Assembly: GCA_039978895.1 (NCBI GenBank)
Contig: JBDWAL010000046.1
Span: forward strand, 434,001-498,000
DNA: 64,000 nucleotides
Direction of reading: 5' to 3'
Origin: Aliishimia sp039978895
Lineage (GTDB): Bacteria > Pseudomonadota > Alphaproteobacteria > Rhodobacterales > Rhodobacteraceae
Shown here: positions 17,762-26,362 of the stretch, piece by piece
Layout of the letters: each line of letters starts with the position of its first letter
How positions within the stretch are numbered: the stretch's first letter is position 1
The notes under the pieces: model-generated
Seen by the model: the letters and a program-made list of their open reading frames with translations, nothing else
Database searches by the model: none
Told to the model about the DNA's origin: nothing
Translations under genes and position numbers: made by a program

Positions 17762-18520
17762 TTAGCCAGACCAGCCGCCATCGATGATGTGTGGTTGTCC
17801 GGTGGTAAATCCGCTTTCATCACTGCTGAGGTAAACAACCAACGCAGCTATTTCTTCCGCCGTCGCAACCCGCCCCATGGGCTGACGTGCGACAAATGCC
17901 TCAAGCGCGGCATCGTAGCTTCCCATCTCTTCACCCAACGCTTTGACCCGGTCATGCCAGCTTGGGCTTTCCACGGTGCCGGGACAAATACAGTTACACC
18001 GCACGCCCTGCTTGATGTAATCCAACGCGACCGATTTGGTCATGCCAATCACAGCCGCTTTTGTCGTTCCATAGATGAACCGGTTTGGTGCGCCGATGAC
18101 AGATGAACAGGCCGAAGACATGTTCACAATCGACCCGCCGCCACGCTCCAACATCCCCGGAATGGCCGCGCGCATCGTGCGCCACATCGAACGCACATTG
18201 AGGTTGAACGCGAAGTCCCAATCCTCGTCCGTGGCCTCAAGCGCGGTTCCGTGATGCACGAACCCAGCGCAATTGAACAAGACATCAGGCTCGGCCTTGG
18301 CCACACCTGCTTTGATGGACGCATCATCCATCGCATCAAGTTCGAAAATTTCTATATTTTCGTGATTCTCGCTCCGAATCGAAGATAACGCATCCATGTT
18401 CACATCCGTTGCGAACACTTTTGCCCCCTGTGCCGCCATCGCCAACACTGAGGCGCGGCCAATACCTTGCCCCGCCGCTGTCACCAGCGCACGCTTACCT
18501 TTAAGCCTTTGATCAGACAT
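17762..18520 (-). CDS. SDR dehydrogenase, DHRS6/BDH2-like (2-keto-3-deoxy-sugar-acid dehydrogenase)
   Basis: 252 residues from an ATG preceded by GGAGGGG. The TAAGQGIG cofactor loop is present, along with a FNCAGFVHHGT block almost as in human DHRS6/BDH2, the YGTTK catalytic pair and the C-terminal IIDGGWSG. Bacterial relatives oxidise C4 of 2-keto-3-deoxy-L-fuconate or L-rhamnonate. It is first in the operon SDR, dehydratase, FAH hydrolase, 2-hydroxyacid dehydrogenase, with gaps of 40-90 bases. The pathway assignment comes from gene order; the enzyme class is secure. Confidence 0.85.
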   Translation of the reverse strand: MSDQRLKGKRALVTAAGQGIGRASVLAMAAQGAKVFATDVNMDALSSIRSENHENIEIFELDAMDDASIKAGVAKAEPDVLFNCAGFVHHGTALEATDEDWDFAFNLNVRSMWRTMRAAIPGMLERGGGSIVNMSSACSSVIGAPNRFIYGTTKAAVIGMTKSVALDYIKQGVRCNCICPGTVESPSWHDRVKALGEEMGSYDAALEAFVARQPMGRVATAEEIAALVVYLSSDESGFTTGQPHIIDGGWSG

Positions 18521-18708
18521 GTCTTTCCCCTCCGAATGCACGCTGCTCCGTTTCGGGAATTCGTGCCAAAATTCTGTGACGATCAGGGCATGTGACCGCG
18601 CACATTTGCCCTCGCAGAAAACCTCTCTGGCCCCCCGCTCGATTTCAGTTAGCGTAAGACAGAGCCGAGGCATTTACCATGCCCCACAATCTGCTGAGGA
18701 GGCAAAAC

Positions 18709-19596
18709 ATGACAAAATCAACGCGTATCGCGCTCATTGGGACGGGCTTGATGGGCTTGCCGATGGGTCTAAATCTCCTGTCGGCTGGGCATCATGTGAC
18801 AGCTTGGAACCGGACCCTCAGCAAGGCCGAACCGCTCAAAGCCAAAGGCGCGACCTTGGCCTCGTCCCCTCAGGAAGCGATCTCGGGCGCGCAGATTGTC
18901 ATCACTATGCTTTCGGACGGTTTCGCAACGAAACCCATGATTGAAAATCCCGAAGTTCAGGCCGCCTTGGGGGATGGTGCGATCTGGATCGATATGTCCT
19001 CGGCCAAGCCAGAACATGCTCGCGCGCAATCTGCGGTGTTGGCTGACCTAGGTGTGGCGCATCTGGATGCGCCTGTGTCTGGCGGTACGAAAGGGGCCGA
19101 AGGGGCAACGCTGGCGATCATGGTTGGGGGCGCCGCGGAGACCTTTGCTTTGGCCGAACCCGTCCTGAAAGCTATGGGTCATCCGGTGCATGTGGGTCCG
19201 TCTGGCACTGGGCAATTGTCGAAATTATGCAATCAAACTATCGTCGCTGTAACGATTGGAGCGGTGGCGGAAGCGATGCTTTTGGCCGAACAAGGCGGCG
19301 CTGATCCGGCGGCATTGCGGGCTGCTTTAAAGGGCGGGTTTGCGGATAGCGTGATCCTGCAACAACACGGAGAACGGATGACACAGGGCAATTTTGTGCC
19401 CGGAGGCTTGAGCAAATTTCAGGTCAAAGACCTCGACAATACGCTGGCTGAGGCGGCGGGGGTTGGCCTAAAATTGCCCTCCACCCAAGCCGTCCGAGAC
19501 CGCTTCACTTATTTCGTAGAAGATATGGGGGGTGCTGATCTGGACCATTCAGGGCTTTATCTGGAACTCAAGAAACACAACGGAATGGATGCCTAA
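18709..19596 (+). CDS. Beta-hydroxyacid dehydrogenase (HIBADH/L-threonate dehydrogenase family)
   Basis: 295 residues from the ATG after GAGGAGG. The Rossmann motif GTGLMGLPMG, the substrate loop DAPVSGGTKGA and the catalytic Lys in GQLSKLCNQ mark the 3-hydroxyisobutyrate/tartronate-semialdehyde reductase/threonate dehydrogenase family. The next gene begins immediately after its stop and encodes a DenD-like enzyme. That pairing suggests oxidation of C4 sugar acids (threonate, erythronate), but the OtnK-type kinase and aldolase partners are not in the window. Confidence 0.85.
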   Translation: MTKSTRIALIGTGLMGLPMGLNLLSAGHHVTAWNRTLSKAEPLKAKGATLASSPQEAISGAQIVITMLSDGFATKPMIENPEVQAALGDGAIWIDMSSAKPEHARAQSAVLADLGVAHLDAPVSGGTKGAEGATLAIMVGGAAETFALAEPVLKAMGHPVHVGPSGTGQLSKLCNQTIVAVTIGAVAEAMLLAEQGGADPAALRAALKGGFADSVILQQHGERMTQGNFVPGGLSKFQVKDLDNTLAEAAGVGLKLPSTQAVRDRFTYFVEDMGGADLDHSGLYLELKKHNGMDA

Positions 19597-20568
19597 ATGA
19601 CCCGAATTTTGATCCTTGGTGGCGGTGGTATGGTTGGCCAAAAATTGGCGCACCGCATAGCGAAAACAGGCCTTAAGGGATATCCAAATCCTGATGTCGA
19701 TTTGTTTGATATGGGCTTTCCCGATGCCTGTGCGCCGGGCGCGCAGATCATAGGTTCGGTGACAAATTCGGTCGCAATGCAGCAACTCGCAAGCCAGCGA
19801 TATGATGTGATTTATCATCTTGCATCGATTGTTTCGGGTGAGGCAGAACAGGATTTCACCAAAGGCTGGTACACCAATATGTTGCCCATGTGGGGCTTTC
19901 TGGAAGCCTTGCGCGCAGAGCATGAAGCAAGCGACGCGACCTATGTGCCAAAGCTGATTTTCACCTCGTCGATTGCCGTGTTTGGCGGCCCCTTCCCTGA
20001 CAAGATAGATGATGAATTCTTGTCCGCGCCCAAGACCAGTTATGGCGCCCAAAAAGCCAGTTGCGAGCTGATGTTGACTGACTTTTCGCGCAAGGGATTT
20101 GTGGATGGAATTTCGATCCGACTGCCCACTATTTGCGTGCGGCCCGGCTTGCCAAATGCGGCAGCGTCCGGGTTCTTTTCAGGGATCATCCGTGAGCCAT
20201 TGAATGGGCAGCGCGCGGTTTTGCCTGTGGCCGACACAGTGCGCCATTGGCATGCGTCGCCGCGATCCGCCGCCACCTTTTTGACCCACGCCGCAGAGAT
20301 CGATTTGGCGCAACTGGACGAGCGTCGCGCATTAAACATGCCCGGATTTTCGTGTACTGTGGCCGAGCAAATTGAAGCCTTGCGACGGGTCGCGGGACAA
20401 AAGGCCGTTGATCTGATTGATGTGACACCAGACCCAGACATCATCAAGATCGTCCAGAACTGGCCGCGCAATTTCAACCCCCAACGCAGCCCCGCTTTGG
20501 GGTTCACCGCAGAGGCTGATTTCGATGAGATTATTCAGGTCTATATCGAGGATGATTTGGACAAATAA
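19597..20568 (+). CDS. denD: NAD-dependent epimerase-family dehydrogenase, DenD-like
   Basis: 323 residues of the extended SDR fold. The N-terminal ILGGGGMVGQ cofactor loop, Ser in FTSSIAVFGG and the YGAQK catalytic pair are present. The pattern with IRLPTICVRPG and NMPGFSCTV resembles D-erythronate dehydrogenase. Its ATG abuts the TAA of the upstream HIBADH-family gene, so the two are co-translated. The symbol is given by similarity of motifs and by the neighbour; activity on another aldonate is possible. Confidence 0.7.
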   Translation: MTRILILGGGGMVGQKLAHRIAKTGLKGYPNPDVDLFDMGFPDACAPGAQIIGSVTNSVAMQQLASQRYDVIYHLASIVSGEAEQDFTKGWYTNMLPMWGFLEALRAEHEASDATYVPKLIFTSSIAVFGGPFPDKIDDEFLSAPKTSYGAQKASCELMLTDFSRKGFVDGISIRLPTICVRPGLPNAAASGFFSGIIREPLNGQRAVLPVADTVRHWHASPRSAATFLTHAAEIDLAQLDERRALNMPGFSCTVAEQIEALRRVAGQKAVDLIDVTPDPDIIKIVQNWPRNFNPQRSPALGFTAEADFDEIIQVYIEDDLDK

Positions 20569-20580
20569 GGCGGTTTCGCA

Positions 20581-20615
20581 AGTCGAATCGGTTTCGCCGC
20601 GAAACCGATTCGACT
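20581..20615. repeat. Perfect 35-base palindrome
   Basis: Two 16-base arms (AGTCGAATCGGTTTCG and its exact complement) flank a 3-base CCG loop. It starts 13 bases after the denD stop. It would form a very stable RNA hairpin or DNA cruciform. No T tract follows directly, so it may act with the next hairpin or be a mobile palindromic unit. Confidence 0.8.
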
Positions 20616-20644
20616 GTAAATTCATATTATTAGAGTGTTACTTG

Positions 20645-20674
20645 AGCGCCCGTTGGGCGTTGCATTTTTTATTT
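20645..20674 (+). terminator. Rho-independent terminator for the denD transcript
   Basis: A 7-bp stem with one wobble pair (core CGCCC-GTT-GGGCG, 20647-20659) is followed by GCATTTTTTATTTT. It lies 77 bases downstream of denD. Confidence 0.6.
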
Positions 20675-21233
20675 TGTTGCGTTTCGGGTAGGGATTGTCT
20701 GGCATCAAATTTCGACCTTACCCCGTGCATTCTAGCAAACATTCGTCTACCAGTTGCTGATACACTTCGTGATGTGCAGATCGGCGCGCAAAGCACCACA
20801 AACTTCCATGAATACACAGACACCCCGTCTAAAAAGAGACGAACAGGGCGTGCAAATCATCCGACAACGGCCAGTTGATTGTAGCAAAGCAGATTTTTGA
20901 CCTCTTTGCAGCGAATGGCGAGTTTGAGCCCAACATTGGCGGATGCTGCATTCTGCGCGAATGTCTGCTCCCTCAATTGGAGCGCTGATGAAACCGCCAC
21001 TATGGGTCCAAAAAACCCTGACGACGGACCGAAAGTTCTTTGTTGACGGCGACTGCTTGATACCAAATCAGCGGGATTACGCGTGCTTGGCGCCCATTAT
21101 CACATTCCACATACAAACCAATACTAATTGCTAATACTTGGTCGGGGTTGGTTGCTTTGAAACTGCTAACCTTACGCCGTGAGTTACGGTTAGAATTTGT
21201 TATCATATCGCAAACCAATCGGAGTGAATTCCC

Positions 21234-21527
21234 TTGTCAACTCGCCCTAAAATTCGACATGTTGTTTTCTTCAGCGCACGGAACGCAGACGATGTGCCCC
21301 GGATCATGGAAGGTCTGGGTTTACTAGCGGATATTCCGGATGTGGATTTTTTTGAGGTTCGCGAGAACACGCGCGATGATGTGCTTTCAAGCGAAATCGA
21401 TGTCATTGTGTACGCAGAATTTTCGAATAACGCGGCGCTGGCGACCTATAAGGCTCACCCGCTTTATTTCGAAGCCATCAACATTGTCAGACCGCTGCGC
21501 GATCTGCGCATTGCAGCAGATTTCTAA
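21234..21527 (+). CDS. Dabb-type small dimeric alpha/beta-barrel protein
   Basis: 97 residues starting at TTG, the only in-frame start close to the GGAGTG site at 21221-21226. The N-terminal IRHVVFFSARN strand, the central ENTRDD segment and the late YKAHPLYFEAI helix match the stress-responsive A/B barrel (Dabb) fold, a ferredoxin-like dimer found in small enzymes and stress proteins. Its substrate or role is unknown. It is convergent with the FAD monooxygenase, 154 bases away. Confidence 0.75.
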   Translation: MSTRPKIRHVVFFSARNADDVPRIMEGLGLLADIPDVDFFEVRENTRDDVLSSEIDVIVYAEFSNNAALATYKAHPLYFEAINIVRPLRDLRIAADF

Positions 21528-21681
21528 GATTAACCTGCCGAACTGCACCACTGCAGGTCAATTTGACAACGGACATAGAACCGGACACGCGCACCTAGAT
21601 CACGTTCTATGCATTGTATGGATTCCAGTATCGGTTTGGCCCAACCGCCAATCGTGACTGACGAGAATTATCCTGACACTT

Positions 21682-22860
21682 TCACGCCGCAAAAGCATCA
21701 TATCCATAGAGCCAATCGAGGTCACCGACTAACCAACCCGACGTATCAGACGCAAGATTTCGATCGCGAGCAACTTGGTCCGGACCATCACACAAATGTA
21801 GATTTTCCTTAAGACCCGTTGCGACACCCCAGATCTTTTGCGTGCGTCGCCGTCTTATCCTTTCATAGGTGGCAAGGCCGTCGGCAAGTGTGCCGAAATC
21901 AGTGGCTTGCAGGCAGCGCCCCAATACGGCCGCATCTTCGATAGCCTGCCCTGCCCCTTGCGCCACGAAAGGGACAATCGAATGGCAGGCATCCCCTAGA
22001 AGGGTTACATTGCCCTTCGTCCAGCGCCGTAGGGGGTGATGGTCGAATATACCGCCACAAACGGTTTCATGTGCCGCCTGAAGCAAGTTCACAACGACCG
22101 GATCCCAGCCCATGAACTCGGCGCGCAAGTTAAGGACGTCACCTGGTTTCACCCAACTCTCGTGATCGGCTTTTTGTTGATCCATGATAGCGACAAAATT
22201 CAATAGTTTTTGCCCTTGAACAAAATAGGTCACGAGGTGTTTGCCGGGGCCAAGCCACACCTGTGTTTCCAATGGGATATTCAAAGTACCGATCATTTTC
22301 GCATCAATAAGGCCCCGATAGGCGATACACCCAGTATAGCGGGGGCTTGTGTCGCCAAAAAGGGATTTGCATACGCGCGATCGAATGCCGTCAGCACCGA
22401 TAACCGCATCATATTTTAATGTGCGACCGTCGGAGAAATTGACTTCTACGCCCCCTGGAACCTGATCCAGTTCCGTCATTTCATAGCCCAGATGAACGCG
22501 CTCTGGCGGAATGGCTTGTGTCAAAACACTGAGGAGATCGGCTCGTAAAATGTGATAATATGGATAGCCGTAACGTGCCTTCATATGTACCGACAAAGGG
22601 GCCGCCGAAAGCGTTTCCCCAGAACACCACCGCCGCTGACGCCAGGCGCGCGGTTCGACGGCACAAGCAGCCAATGCCCTTTCAAGACCTAGCTGATGCA
22701 AAACACGTGTGGCATTGGGGCTAAGCTGCAAACCCGCACCCAGTTCACTGAAATTAGGGCCCCGCTCAAAGAGGTGCGCATCAATACCATGGTATAACAA
22801 TGACAGCGTAGCTGCCGCGCCACCGATCCCTCCACCAATGACCGCAACACTCACGCTCAT
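21682..22860 (-). CDS. FAD-dependent aromatic monooxygenase (salicylate/3-hydroxybenzoate hydroxylase-like)
   Basis: 392 residues of the group A flavoprotein hydroxylases. The dinucleotide motif GGGIGG (9-14), the IGADGIRSRV (DG) block and the GDACHSIVPF FAD-ribityl motif near residue 290 are all present. Relatives hydroxylate or decarboxylate-hydroxylate monocyclic aromatic acids with NAD(P)H and O2. The gene lies 100 bases downstream of the HprK-like gene on the same strand, so it could be read through from the peptide cluster, but it also looks like a free-standing catabolic gene. The substrate cannot be assigned. Confidence 0.85.
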   Translation of the reverse strand: MSVSVAVIGGGIGGAAATLSLLYHGIDAHLFERGPNFSELGAGLQLSPNATRVLHQLGLERALAACAVEPRAWRQRRWCSGETLSAAPLSVHMKARYGYPYYHILRADLLSVLTQAIPPERVHLGYEMTELDQVPGGVEVNFSDGRTLKYDAVIGADGIRSRVCKSLFGDTSPRYTGCIAYRGLIDAKMIGTLNIPLETQVWLGPGKHLVTYFVQGQKLLNFVAIMDQQKADHESWVKPGDVLNLRAEFMGWDPVVVNLLQAAHETVCGGIFDHHPLRRWTKGNVTLLGDACHSIVPFVAQGAGQAIEDAAVLGRCLQATDFGTLADGLATYERIRRRRTQKIWGVATGLKENLHLCDGPDQVARDRNLASDTSGWLVGDLDWLYGYDAFAA

Positions 22861-22960
22861 ACCGACCCATGCAGCGGATAGACCTGCACCTTAGGAATAT
22901 TTCCAAATTGTCGCCCGCAATTATGCGCGCCCAGTCCCAAATCAACGGTGCACCGTTCCA

Positions 22961-23995
22961 TCACGCCAATATCTGTTGCAAGCTAACAGCCAAGGATTTT
23001 GCCAATCGCAAAGGCGCATAGGTATCACCTTTGGTTCGACGCACATCAAAGACCGGAACATCATCAATATTCAGGTGCTCAATGCAGACAACCGGGTCGG
23101 AAAGGCCAAGCCAGCTAAGCCATTGCGGCGTGTGGTAGCTTGACGCATCCGTCAGACAGTTCTCAATCGCAGCCCTGTCCATGTGCCGTTCGGTCAGAAC
23201 ACCACCTTGCGGCAAGCCGCCTTCAAAGCCACAGGTGACCACAGCGCCAAGTTTGCCATTCAATACTACCGGCGCATCAAGATGTTGGGCGATATCACTG
23301 ACGTGAAGCCGTGTCTTATCATCCTGTCCGGGCTCGCGCCCCAGCCGTTGTGCAAGTTGGAACAAGGCCTGATGCTGCCGTAAGGTCCCTTGCCCTATGC
23401 GCAGCGTTTCCGGCAAGGCAAGCACCTCTGTGTCCCTACTTGGGATCAGAAAAACATGGTCATTCGCCACAAAACGCCACCCCTGCGACAAAACAAAATC
23501 GATGCAAAGGCTTGTCTTTCCGGCCCCCTTTTCGCCTGCGAACACTACAATCTGTTCGCCGTTGCTTACCGCCGATGCATGTAACTCTGCGCCGCCTGAC
23601 CGCAGGACCCTATCGCGAAGAAGTGTCGAGACAATACGGTAAAGTGCGATGAAGGCGTTCAATCTGCCAGGCGCGATAGTTAATTCAACTTCGCCGGCGC
23701 CGAGACAGAACAGACGCATCCCTTGGCTGGTCATAACAGACGGATCGCCGGGGTCGACATGGCCAAGTATGGCGTTGTCCCCGAAGCCGAACATCAGCGT
23801 ATCACCGTTTGTAACATCGGGCGTCACAGTAGAGGTGATCAAACGAATTTGGATCACATCATTCCGTGGAGGTCCAACTGGCGTCCAAGATCCAAGGGTC
23901 TGCTCGTGCACGAAAGCCACCAGATCTGAACGCTCACAATGGATTTCAAACGCGAGGCCACCGACCTGTAAATCAAAACTGTACAGCACACTCAC
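22961..23995 (-). CDS. HprK-like P-loop kinase
   Basis: 344 residues from a GTG that overlaps the methyltransferase stop as GTGA; an ATG 15 codons upstream is an alternative. The C-terminal two thirds resemble the catalytic domain of HPr kinase/phosphorylase. ELHASAV precedes the Walker A loop GEKGAGKTS (about 154-162), followed by a helix and FVANDH, where HprK has its catalytic Asp. It lacks the HprK N-terminal domain. HprK-like kinases in lasso-peptide clusters phosphorylate serine of the precursor. Here the gene ends a five-gene arm diverging from a Ser-rich peptide gene, so peptide phosphorylation is a plausible but unproven role. Confidence 0.75.
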   Translation of the reverse strand: MSVLYSFDLQVGGLAFEIHCERSDLVAFVHEQTLGSWTPVGPPRNDVIQIRLITSTVTPDVTNGDTLMFGFGDNAILGHVDPGDPSVMTSQGMRLFCLGAGEVELTIAPGRLNAFIALYRIVSTLLRDRVLRSGGAELHASAVSNGEQIVVFAGEKGAGKTSLCIDFVLSQGWRFVANDHVFLIPSRDTEVLALPETLRIGQGTLRQHQALFQLAQRLGREPGQDDKTRLHVSDIAQHLDAPVVLNGKLGAVVTCGFEGGLPQGGVLTERHMDRAAIENCLTDASSYHTPQWLSWLGLSDPVVCIEHLNIDDVPVFDVRRTKGDTYAPLRLAKSLAVSLQQILA

Positions 23996-24744
23996 TTCTG
24001 GAATTCCAAGTGCAAGAAAGCAGGCGCGACATATCTCCAACGCCTCAGGTGGCGGTTTGCCTCCACCGCCTCGGCGGCGGGCTGCGGCTCTTCCAATCTC
24101 GTGAGGCGCAGGTTCTCGGACAGAAATGGTGCCAGTACACTTGACAAGGTCCGCTCCTGCCGACGCACCGCAAAACTACGACCATGTGTTTCTTGCGCGG
24201 TTTGAAAAGTGATCGAACCCGGTACATCGCGTGAGGTTGCGTAACTTGAAAGCTCTAACAAGATCCGACCGTCGCTGTCCTTGCGCCAGGCCATCCCACT
24301 ATGGCTAAAACAAGGGTGCAAAAGCGCCATGACCAGGCGTCCACCGGGCCGCAACACATGTACGGCACCGGCAGCAATGGGCTTGAGGTCACGCATACTC
24401 ATGACCCCCATGAAACTAACCACAAAGTCCGCGCTCGCTATCGCCATCCCCTCAAATGGCGCGTCTTGCGGAACGACCGCATATCGAATGTCGGGACTTT
24501 GCGTCAAAGCGGTTGCGGTCGCGATCATTTGCTCGGACGGATCGATGCCAATCACTGTTGCACCACCATGCGCCAGCCTGCGAGTCACATCACCATCGCC
24601 GCAGCCGAGGTCGACGATCGTCTTCCCACTTACCGGACCAAGCATGCTGACAAAAGCCGGCCAATTATATTCCTCACGGACCCTGTCATAACCCGCGCTA
24701 AGCTGGCTGCTCCAGTCGATTGCTGCCGTATCCCAATCGCGCAT
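23992..24744 (-). CDS. Class I SAM-dependent methyltransferase
   Basis: 250 residues from the ATG at 24744; a GTG at 24759 overlapping the previous stop as GTGA is also possible. SAM motif I is VDLGCGDGD, followed by an acidic residue after GATVIGID, motif II-like DFVVSFMGV and motif III VLRPGGRLVMALLHP. The overall plan is that of small-molecule methyltransferases (UbiE/MT11 type). It sits between a GT8 glycosyltransferase and the HprK-like kinase with overlapping ends, so it most likely modifies the same product. The acceptor is unknown. Confidence 0.82.
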   Translation of the reverse strand: MRDWDTAAIDWSSQLSAGYDRVREEYNWPAFVSMLGPVSGKTIVDLGCGDGDVTRRLAHGGATVIGIDPSEQMIATATALTQSPDIRYAVVPQDAPFEGMAIASADFVVSFMGVMSMRDLKPIAAGAVHVLRPGGRLVMALLHPCFSHSGMAWRKDSDGRILLELSSYATSRDVPGSITFQTAQETHGRSFAVRRQERTLSSVLAPFLSENLRLTRLEEPQPAAEAVEANRHLRRWRYVAPAFLHLEFQK

Positions 24745-24755
24745 GGAAGACCCCG

Positions 24756-25565
24756 TCACGCTGTTACCCCAGTGCTCTCGTAGACGTGCCACCAAAGACT
24801 GTCAGCTTTCGACAACGGCGTGTTGATATTCCACGGTTTGGGACGCTTCGCCTCGCGTCCAGCCCAATGAATAAGTCGAATATGGCTCTCAAGGCGTTGA
24901 AATTGCGCGTCATCTCCGGTTTCGGGGTGACCGGCGATATACATGAAGTTATAGATCTCCGGCAGCGCCATCAGCCGCAAATCAGTGTTGGCCTGAAGAT
25001 ACGCATTGATGCGCGGTTGGTCTGCCCAGTATTCGCCTATGCGCCCGTCAAGCGCACTGATAGCATCCGCCACAGAATGGGACAAAAGCCGTTGTCCGAT
25101 AACCATCAGCCCCGAGTTGAACCGCCCCGCTTTGGGTTTCCGGCATGGCACGGCTGCAAAGTCGCAATCCAAAAACAGCAATTCACCCAATTCGCCAGTG
25201 CAAAGCGTGTCGCTGTCAAGATAGATGACCCGCTCAAGGTCGTCTTGCCGGAACGCCTCAATCGCCAGAAACGCAGGCCGGTGCAAGTCCGACTCCAGTT
25301 CCCCGTCAAAGCCATTGTGCCAGTCAGAATCATGGAAGGTCACATTCGCAAAGCGCCGGTTGATGCGGTCCTGATTTTCACGAGAAAGGGGGGCCTTTCG
25401 CGTGTTAAAAAAGACGCGCACTGGCAAATCTGCAAACGCCCGCATGTTGTCGTTCAAAGATTGAAGCATAACGGTCAGCCCCGGTACAAAACGATCACTG
25501 CAAACAGTGCAAATTGCCGCTTTGGGCAGCTTCAGAGTCAGTGACCTCGAAATGGAACCGTCCAT
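24756..25565 (-). CDS. Glycosyltransferase family 8 protein
   Basis: 269 residues. The retaining GT8 fold is indicated by the N-terminal AAICTVCSDRFVPGL strand, the metal-binding DxD in VIYLDSDTL, FNSGLMVI, and the C-terminal IHWAGREAKRPKPW with the conserved HW. Family members transfer sugars such as glucose or galactose from UDP donors. The ATG overlaps the upstream stop (TGATG). No other sugar-nucleotide genes are near, so the donor probably comes from central metabolism. Within the cluster it is a candidate for sugar decoration of the peptide or of another product. Confidence 0.82.
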   Translation of the reverse strand: MDGSISRSLTLKLPKAAICTVCSDRFVPGLTVMLQSLNDNMRAFADLPVRVFFNTRKAPLSRENQDRINRRFANVTFHDSDWHNGFDGELESDLHRPAFLAIEAFRQDDLERVIYLDSDTLCTGELGELLFLDCDFAAVPCRKPKAGRFNSGLMVIGQRLLSHSVADAISALDGRIGEYWADQPRINAYLQANTDLRLMALPEIYNFMYIAGHPETGDDAQFQRLESHIRLIHWAGREAKRPKPWNINTPLSKADSLWWHVYESTGVTA

Positions 25566-26362
25566 CAAATGTGCCTCGGTGGGGTCGTCATGACAGGGCG
25601 TGACTGCAAAACAATTGGTGCAGAGCGTCCAACAAATGCAAATTCGATATCATGCCTTAGCCCAATCCGAGCATCATGGCGGTCGCCGAGATTGACAAGT
25701 TTTGTGATGTAATGAGGGGTCAATGCCTTGGCTGCGGGCCCCTGAACGGTTGTCGCGTTGGTAAGCCGGTCAACGATCGCATTTATCGTTGCATGGCCAT
25801 CAACTGCGCGCCGACATGGCCCACATACAGCGTCAATATGAATACGTGATGGGTCCCCACTCAACGGATCACATGTAAACAAAATACCTGATAGTGTGGG
25901 AGTGACCATGTCCTGTAAAACTATTGATCCTTCTGTTAGGCTGCCCTGCCCATGCATTTGGCTCACATAGCTCTGTACCACGTCCGCTTGAAAACCAGCC
26001 GCAATCCGTCGGAAGGCCGCCAAGAGCTCGCTACGCCCAATGACGTTCAACTCGGTTTGACCCAGACCGGCTGCTGACCCGCATAGTTGATCTTCAATAG
26101 ACATGCTTGAGCGCACCGCAAACCCTTTGTGATCAGGAGAAATCTGGCGCGCAGACAGGAATCGTTCAACCTGCGGTCCCAGATCTTCTGGAGACATATT
26201 GGCAACGTCGCCAATAGAGACCGCCACAAAATCCGGCACGTCAAAACCTGCATCACGTGCACGGTTAAGCCCAGACGCCTTACCCCCGAGCATCTTGAAT
26301 GGATCAGATCGATGACGGATCGGTAACGGCTGCTCAGACGTGGCATTATTCAGGTTCTGCAT
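25565..26362 (-). CDS. Stand-alone ATP-grasp (PPDK/PEP synthase N-terminal) domain protein
   Basis: 265 residues covering only the ATP-binding domain of the PEP synthase/pyruvate phosphate dikinase/rifampin phosphotransferase family. Key positions are kept: Lys28 in GGKASG, Arg84 in VRSSMSIED, Glu240 in DIEF, and Gln253 and Arg255 in LQSRP. It is shorter than the usual domain of about 320-350 residues; the GE-VV-G segment is altered (CGPCRRAVDG). The swivelling His domain and substrate domain are encoded separately by the overlapping upstream gene (17 bases), so the two products must work together as a split dikinase. Confidence 0.8.
   Translation of the reverse strand: MQNLNNATSEQPLPIRHRSDPFKMLGGKASGLNRARDAGFDVPDFVAVSIGDVANMSPEDLGPQVERFLSARQISPDHKGFAVRSSMSIEDQLCGSAAGLGQTELNVIGRSELLAAFRRIAAGFQADVVQSYVSQMHGQGSLTEGSIVLQDMVTPTLSGILFTCDPLSGDPSRIHIDAVCGPCRRAVDGHATINAIVDRLTNATTVQGPAAKALTPHYITKLVNLGDRHDARIGLRHDIEFAFVGRSAPIVLQSRPVMTTPPRHI

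Larger units (their letters stand above)
20569..21233. other. Gene-poor intergenic region
   Basis: About 665 bases without a supported gene. It holds a perfect 35-base palindrome (20581-20615), a hairpin with a T tract (20645-20674) and, from about 20820 to 21080, a stretch without long ORFs that reads like eroded or dispersed-repeat sequence. The last 40 bases carry the GGAGTG site of the Dabb gene. Confidence 0.5.

Noticed and set aside
24720..25544. 274-codon open frame on the plus strand
   Set aside because: Antisense to the GT8 gene, whose DxD and HW motifs are clear.
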